Source of the DNA: Lycium barbarum
Lineage: Eukaryota > Streptophyta > Magnoliopsida > Solanales > Solanaceae
Assembly: GCF_019175385.1 (NCBI RefSeq)
Contig: NC_083337.1
Location: forward strand, 167,723,713-167,787,712
Length of the DNA stretch: 64,000 nucleotides
Direction of reading: 5' to 3'
The notes beneath the pieces are model-generated. The model ran no database searches. It saw nothing but the letters and a program-made list of their open reading frames with translations, and was not told where the DNA came from. Position 1 is the first letter of the stretch. Each line of letters begins with the position of its first letter. A program made the translations under genes and the position numbers. This document shows positions 57,775 to 64,000 of this stretch, in pieces.

Positions 57775-60700
57775 ATGGCAAGCAAGGAGCCTGAGCACGA
57801 GCACAGAGAAGAAGAAGAAGAAGCCACCGGAGCCGATGACGAAGATACCGGAGCTCAGGTTGCGCCGATTGTACGGCTCGAGGAAGTAGCCGTAACTACT
57901 GGCGAAGAGAACGAAGATGCTATCCTTGATTTGTAAGTACTAGTTGATTTCCGATCTGCTTCAATTTTAGCTTAATTATTGTTAATTTATCGTAACAGGA
58001 AAGCTAAGCTTTATCGATATTTAATTGATTTCTCTAATAATATCGTAATGCTTTTCGATCTGCTCCCTTCAGTTTTTAGGTTTACTTTTGTCGTGACAGG
58101 AAAGCTAAGTTTTATCGATTTGTAATTGATTTATTGTTTATTGCTTTTCGATCTGCTTGCTCCAATTTCTAGGATTGATATATAGTTTAATTAGTGTAAA
58201 TTTATCGTGACAGTAAATAGAGCTCCTATTAGTGAATTGATTTCTCTATTTTCGTGTTTATTGCTTTTCGATCTGCTCGCTCCAATTTCTAGGGTTGATA
58301 ACTATTTTAATTCGTGTAATTAATTTCTCTAATATCTTATTTATTGCCTTTCGATCTGCTTCAATTTAACTTGATTCTTGGAGATTTAAAGTATTCAGGT
58401 TCTGGATCTTCAACTTTGCTCCTTGCAAGTTTGATGGACGTTTTGTTGATTGTGTTAATAATAGTAGTATAATTCTAGATCAAAATTTCAATCTACAAAT
58501 TTGAAAATATATGTAAATATTTCTACAATTTAACTGAAATTTATAGTTTAATTTGAATTCACTAATAGTAGCTCTATTACCGTATTACGTTCTACCAGAT
58601 TATTTAATTAGTCACAGAATAATTGATTTCTCTAATATCATGTTTACTGCTTTTCGATCTGCTTCAATTTGTCTTAATTCTTGTAAATATATCGTGACAG
58701 GAAAGCTAAGCTTTATCGATTTGATAGAGATGGAAATCAGTGGAAAGAGAGAGGTGCTGGTACTGTTAAGCTGTTAAAGCATAAGGAAACTGGAAAAGTT
58801 CGCCTTGTTATGCGCCAATCTAAGACTCTTAAGATCTGTGCCAATCATCTAGGTTTGTTTATTGTTCAACTTATGACTTTTTCTTACATTATTAAAATTG
58901 ATTTATTCAATTATGTGTTACTGGAAGAGTTCTCCTTGTTATGCGCCAATCTTAGGCTCTTAAGATCTGTGCCAATCATCTAGGTTTGTTTATTGTTCAA
59001 GATATGACTTTTGCTTACATGATTAAAATCAATTTATTCAATTATGTGTTCCATTTGGTTGTGCGATCTGTAATGTGGACTCTGATCTAATTAGTTTCGT
59101 TGGGATCCAGTGATTCCGACGATGACAGTTCAGGAACATGCTGGAAACGAGAAGTCCTGTGTGTGGCATGCAGCAGATTTTGCTGATGGCGAATTGAAGG
59201 ATGAATTCTTTTGTATTAGATTTGCATCGATCGAGAGTAAGAATTTCTGACTCTTATACTGTCATTTTTTACTAGATTTTACCGTATTGTTTGTAGTTTT
59301 CGATTAGCCAAAATCCGGAATTTCCTTTCATTGTGATTGCCTTTGCCCCTCGATTGCTAGTCATGATAGCTTGCTTGGTACGTATTTGTTACAAAATAAG
59401 ATTTTGTTTGGAAAAAATTTCATTTACTTTATGGAATGTTTTGGTGGATGCCTATTGTGGTTGTAGATTGATCAATTGAGTACGGAAGTTCCAGTTAATG
59501 ACTGCACTTTCGGGTGGGATTTATAATTTCTCATTTTCACCAACTCAAGCTTTTCGCTATCATCAAAAGCCTATACTTCTGTTGTGTTTGTACTTGATTT
59601 AATTCGTTTTGATTTTTCATAAACTCTTAGTTTAGTTGAAACTGCTACAATAGACCCCAATCTAGAAGATTGAATGTTGAATGTTCAATTCAGCTACTTG
59701 AGTGTAATCATTGAAAGAAGGGTAAAGGGTAGGAATAAACTTTTTTAGGTGCTGCTACCTGTATTCATGGTATCTATTCTTACAAGAATACTTTGTTTTA
59801 ATTGTATCACACTATGTATCATTTGATAACTCTCAAAATCTTCCATCTTTGGTTTACATCGAATTTCAAATGGAAGAAATTTAAAGGTATTTACAGCCAG
59901 AGAGCTCGAACAACGCCCCTTTGAGACCCCGAAAAATGGACAGCTTCCTTTTCTTAGGAACACAAGATTCGTTTCTTCAAAAAGGATAATGGTAACCCTA
60001 CCATTAACTACTACATTTGTGAAGTTGTGCAATTCAGATACTAGAGCGTAATTGGGGGATGCAAACCTAATGAGGCTATGATCGTCGTTTGGATTGGTGA
60101 TGGATCAAGGCAAGATTGTAGTGGGATTGTGTGTTGACAGTAGTTTGACCCTTGTTCCTCTCGTGCATAAATTAGGTAATGGATAAACCAAGACAGGACA
60201 ACAACAAAACTGTACTTGAAAAAAAATATTAGTAATAATAGTAATACAGAAGTGGAAGAATATCAAATGAAGGTGAAGGATAAAATTTGCATCATCCCAG
60301 GTAAGAGAGGAGTAGGTACTGGTTGGCCAAACAAGGGGGTGATAGCTGGTGCCTGGGATGGGGTGAAGGTTAGAATACATTTATATTTGTGGAGATGAGA
60401 TTTTACTCCTAAATAATCCATTTCAATCTTCCTAAAAGGACAAACAAGGGTTTATTGAATCAATGGCATAGATGGAGAGGCCCCTCTTCAGAACTTTATA
60501 ACTTATTCTCAATTGAATCAATGACATAAACCTTTCAGATGTTGATGTTTAATGGAGGTTATTTCATATTCCAGGTGCCTTACCGCCTTTTCCACCTTTG
60601 TTCCCATTCTCAACATGAGAAGTTGGCTGTGGCTTTAATGGCGTAGATTCCTTGAATATAATAAATAATATAATAGCAAGCAGGAGTGATCAAGGAAGCT

Positions 60701-62250
60701 AAGACACCCTATGCCCTTCCTTTTGAAAATTGAAACAATGGTTGAAGCATGAATAGAATTTGGAAGAGTAAAATGCTTATGAAGGTTGATTGCAGAACTA
60801 TGGAGTTGATGAGTCCCTAAATTCTTTTCAATTCTAGACTGAAGTGCTGACTTAAAATTATAGATGTACAAATTTTACCGCTCAACATTGTGGCTATGAT
60901 AAAGATTATCTCTCTTGTGACTTGGGGTTCGTTACCAATCTGATCACTCCCATGCCTTAGGCCCTCCTAAACAGTAGATCCACGACTTTACTGATGTGGG
61001 AAAAGCAAACCAGACTTTAAACTGAAAGGGATAAATTAGACTTCTCTGCAAGGGAATAACATATATTATTCTTTTAAATGGCAACATGCATATTATCTTA
61101 TACCTTTGTTTTCTGTTCAATTGTTTTGTTGTGTTTTGATTCTCGTTATATTGAATTGGTAAAACTCTCATTATAATAGTATTAATATTATAAAGTTCTA
61201 AGATTGAAGCCAAGGTTGGATCCATTGGGATAAGGCGAGAGGGGAATTATTGGAACTACTGTATGTATTAGTAGACCCCTGTGTTTCAGCCCTCTTGTCA
61301 TTGTTCCGAAACTCCAAATTCCAGAAACAATGTCGTTGGTTTTGAATCTAAAACATTAGACTGGAAATCAGATGCACTGTTAGAAGGCAAAATATCAGTT
61401 CTACGGGAACTCAGTAAAAAAAGTCTACCATTTATGATCCTTCCTCTGAACTGCCGGAACCGCCAATGACCAAAGCATTTGATCTTTTCTTGGTGAGGTT
61501 GTTGAGAGCCTTTACATCATATTCTCTTGATCGAGATCTGTGTTGGTGTTGAGAGTGAACTGATTTTGGATCTCTCTCCAGAATCCCTATGATTCTGGTA
61601 AAAGGATCATGGTTAATACTGCATGCTTGGTTACCTACTTGAGAACGATTGCTCTTTAGGGACTTGAGGACTGGCGCTTCATAAGCAAATAGGATTATTG
61701 GATTATAAGGCATGGGATGAACCTCTAACCGGGTGCAAAACATGATCTTTTGACTACCAGGTCTTTTACCTCAACTGGATCATCATTGCAGTTCCACTCC
61801 ACACATTGGAGTTAATTACTTTTAAGGGATTAGAAAATTGCCCATGATTGGGGATATGTAAAACACTGGATGAGAGGGGTCCTAGAGGTGATTCTGAGGA
61901 AGATTAATAGTATCCATGAATATATCCCTGATTCTTTTATGTTGCTGCCTCTGTTTCTTTTTGCTTTTTTTTCTCTCTCAGCAAAAATAATGTCTTAGTC
62001 TAATGTATTTTTCTTAGATTGCAAGACGTTCATGGAGAAGTTTCAAGAGGTTGCTGAATCACAAAAGAAGAAAGAGGAAAATGAGGATGCATCTAATGCT
62101 GCTGGCCTACTTGAGAAGTTGAGTGTCGAAGATAAGAAGGCAGAAGAAAAGAGCGAGGAAAAAGCTGAAGAGAAAACAAAGGAAGATGACGTCAAAGAAG
62201 AGAAGCCTTCTGATAATGCAGAGAAAAAGGATGAGACTGCTTCAGCCTGA
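57775..62250 (+). CDS. RANBP1: RANBP1, Ran-specific GTPase-activating co-factor
   Basis: Four exons, 57775-57932, 58701-58852, 59111-59236 and 62018-62250, giving 222 aa; phases all join. An acidic N-terminus (residues 1-52) is followed by the Ran-binding (PH-like) domain at about 53-160, with the diagnostic [28 protein letters not shown] and [20 protein letters not shown]. The C-terminal tail is Glu/Lys-rich (about 165-222). Family members bind RanGTP in the cytoplasm, help RanGAP hydrolysis and so release cargo from exportins; roles in mitosis are also known. Intron 1 carries tandem repeats with copied splice acceptors, intron 2 a copied piece of exon 2, and intron 3 is 2.8 kb. Confidence 0.95.
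57943..58740. repeat. tandem repeats in RANBP1 intron 1 carrying decoy acceptors
   Basis: A unit of roughly 85-125 bp recurs, marked by 'ttcgatctgct' near 57949, 58052, 58147, 58266, 58350 and 58652. Other shared words are 'ccaatttctagg', 'atcgtgacaggaaagctaag', 'tttatcgatttgtaattgat' and 'tctctaatatc'. The word around the true acceptor (atcgtgacag/gaaagctaag, ending 58700) is copied with an intact AG at 57998 and 58099, and in decayed form at 58213. Confidence 0.88.
58791..59053. repeat. 131-bp tandem duplication across RANBP1 exon 2 and its donor
   Basis: 58791-58921 covers the last 62 bp of exon 2 plus the start of intron 2. 58922-59053 is a second copy with about ten differences. It reproduces the donor (catctag/gtttg) at 58983 and the coding words cttgttatgcgccaatct and cttaagatctgtgccaatca. 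In the copy the RANBP1 frame meets a TAG. Confidence 0.92.
59237..62017. other. long RANBP1 intron 3
   Basis: 2781 bp between matched donor (gtaag) and acceptor (ttcttag). Only short open frames on both strands; no transposon end or second gene was recognised. Confidence 0.6.
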
Positions 62251-63560
62251 GAGATGTATGTCATGTATGCCAAATGTAATTGGTGAGGTTCGTAATACCT
62301 CCATTTTTGCCAACCAAATTTGGGTATTGTCTGGTCAGGTGCAAGGGGTGTTTACTTCTTGGTGTTGCTTTGGGTCGGGGTCAGTTTGGGGGGAAGGGGT
62401 TGTTATTTGTTTGTCCATCTCTGAGGTGCTTCAATGTCTTGGGGAAACTCATGTTAAGGTCGGGTCTTGTTCTCTGGTTTGAGGTATTGTATTCGTCTAC
62501 TGCAAGTCTTGGTATTATTATTTATATACCCAACTGTACGTTGCTTATGCAAGTCCTCTTTATGAGGCTGTTCTTTTATCAGTGTCTATGGTTTCATATA
62601 ATTCAATTCATTACTTATTTGGGGAAGTTGAAGCTACTTTTAGGTTTGCTGCTGCATCTGATGTTTTTATGTGATTAAATTTTGTTTCTATGAATGTGCC
62701 TTTTTTAATTTCAAAATTGGCGCGGTAAAAGAAACAAGTTCTCTTGCTCATCAGCTGTCTCATAAAGGAAAACACACAACTTGATGTATGATATATGGAA
62801 CACATTTTGCTGGTCTTAGAACTGTGACTTGAAGAGTGCTGTCGGCATTGGGTCTCTTGGGAGCTTTGATTTGAAGAGTTATCTAGATTTCGGGTTTTAC
62901 TTTTAAATGTGCATACGTATACACCTACATATTTGTGAGTATCTTTCTTTGGATAGCAGAGCTACATCTTCTGATTTAAAAGAAAAAGTGAAGGATTTGT
63001 GTTGTCATTACTGAATTATGCAACCTTCTCTGTCGGTTGCTATCTTTTTAGTTACACGAAATGTTAATTGGTTGCATATAGTAATTGGTCCTATACGATT
63101 TATTTTCTTGGTGACTTCGTTCATAGAATAGTGATGGTCTTATGAATCTCAGTAGTTATTTATGATTTGTTAAGAAAACTCCATTACCTTGTTAAGTATG
63201 AGAGGCCGTCGAGTTCTATACGACAGATTGGTGAGGGATATTTAATTTTTAAGACATAACTATGAGGTTCTAGAATGATTTCTAAATTTAAAGCTGAACC
63301 TCTTTACTTTTGAGATCTCCTCTATCAATTCGTTCTTCGCGGTTGTGGTTCTTGAGATTCTACCTAGTTACTACCTATGTCATAATTGTAATCAATATTT
63401 ATTCCATCCATGTTATAGAATTTTGAGTCCCCTCTATTCTATAGCGATCTTTTGTACTTTACCAAAGTAACCAGAGTTGTAAGGTGAAATAGGCTGTTGA
63501 ATTCTCACTACCATGCATTCCATTTAAGTTCATCTCAGTCCAATACAGGCGAAGCAAACG
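62251..63560. other. 3' flank of RANBP1
   Basis: 3' untranslated region then gene-free sequence. Confidence 0.45.
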
Positions 63561-63761
63561 TCGTTTGGTAGGAGGGATGGGATGGGATGAGATTATTAGT
63601 CTCATGAGATTGGAATTATCCCATGCTTGGTTGGTGGGATAACTCCTTTGTTATCCCACCCAATCCCATCTATATATGGGATAAAAGGTGGGATAAGTAT
63701 GAGATTACTTATCCCACCCAATCCCATCTACATGGGATAACTTATCCCTCCTACCAAACGA
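63561..63761. mobile_element. MITE with TCGTTTGGTAGGAGGGAT inverted ends
   Basis: 201 bp. Left end 'tcgtttggtaggagggat' and exact inverse 'atccctcctaccaaacga' at the right. The inside is rich in 'gggat(a/g)' and 'tatcccac' words that form further internal hairpins. No clear target duplication. Confidence 0.85.
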
Positions 63762-64000
63762 CTAAGAACTAAAATCTCAAGTTGATTATTTACAATTTTT
63801 TATTATTTATTTTAAAGTGAATAATTAAACAGACAAAGGTACAAACTAAAGTACTGTAGTATGTCGTTAAATGCAATGACCGACTGAAGAAATATTACAC
63901 CAAAATGGATACAACATAAATTGTACAACAATTACACCGTAACTCCGATCATTGAGCCAAGACATTCGCCCTGTGTTGGGTTCCATGAATTTTGAAGCAG
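63762..64000. other. window end, nothing recognised
   Basis: AT-rich; no gene seen. Confidence 0.4.

Noticed and set aside
62123..62678. Open frames overlapping the RANBP1 end and 3' flank
   Set aside because: Out of frame with the gene, without conserved motifs; the RANBP1 frame ends cleanly at 62250.

Overview
This is plant nuclear DNA: AT-rich, with GT-AG introns, TATA boxes and dense transposon debris. The repeats point to Solanaceae (nightshade family): SINE-like pieces built on a 'caatcccacaagtggggtctgg' core, MITEs with 'gtttggccat' ends, and a Ty3/gypsy LTR ending in '...cggggtataaca'. The species cannot be fixed from sequence alone.

Six protein-coding genes are supported, all on the + strand. 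Exon joints were worked out by matching splice-site phase to conserved protein text. (1) 5778-12866: an IDM1/ROS4-like chromatin reader and acetyltransferase (Agenet/Tudor, three AT-hooks, TDBD, PHD, GNAT), about 1267 aa. (2) 23161-26797: a trichome birefringence-like (TBL/DUF231) Golgi O-acetyltransferase, 389 aa. (3) 32877-35100: an AP2C-type protein phosphatase 2C with a MAPK-docking motif, 358 aa. (4) 41213-44927: EBP1/PA2G4, 387 aa. (5) 47089-54720: BRR2, the U5 snRNP helicase, about 2177 aa. (6) 57775-62250: RANBP1, 222 aa. They form no operon or pathway. They are independent housekeeping or signalling genes acting in chromatin, wall acetylation, MAPK shut-off, ribosome biogenesis, splicing and nuclear transport.

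Between them lie a Ty3/gypsy LTR remnant (0.9-2.2 kb) and an 11-unit tandem array of about 158 bp period (2.96-4.71 kb). A nearly intact but coding-defective Ty1/copia element (15.20-19.93 kb) has 147-bp LTRs differing at one base and a 5-bp target duplication. Two non-autonomous Mutator-like elements have long inverted repeats and 9- or 10-bp target duplications (21.06-22.14 and 39.65-40.53 kb). A 1.1-kb inverted-repeat element sits at 28.15-29.23 kb. A cluster of Stowaway MITEs surrounds the PP2C gene, and further MITEs and SINE pieces occur elsewhere.

The main recurring oddity is tandem duplication inside the first introns of three genes (IDM1-like, BRR2 5'UTR, RANBP1). In two of them the duplication copied the splice acceptor, leaving decoy 3' splice sites. 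RANBP1 also has a duplicated exon-2/donor segment, and BRR2 has a recent 115-bp tandem duplication in its first coding intron. No complete prokaryotic-style system, CRISPR array, rRNA or convincing tRNA gene was seen.
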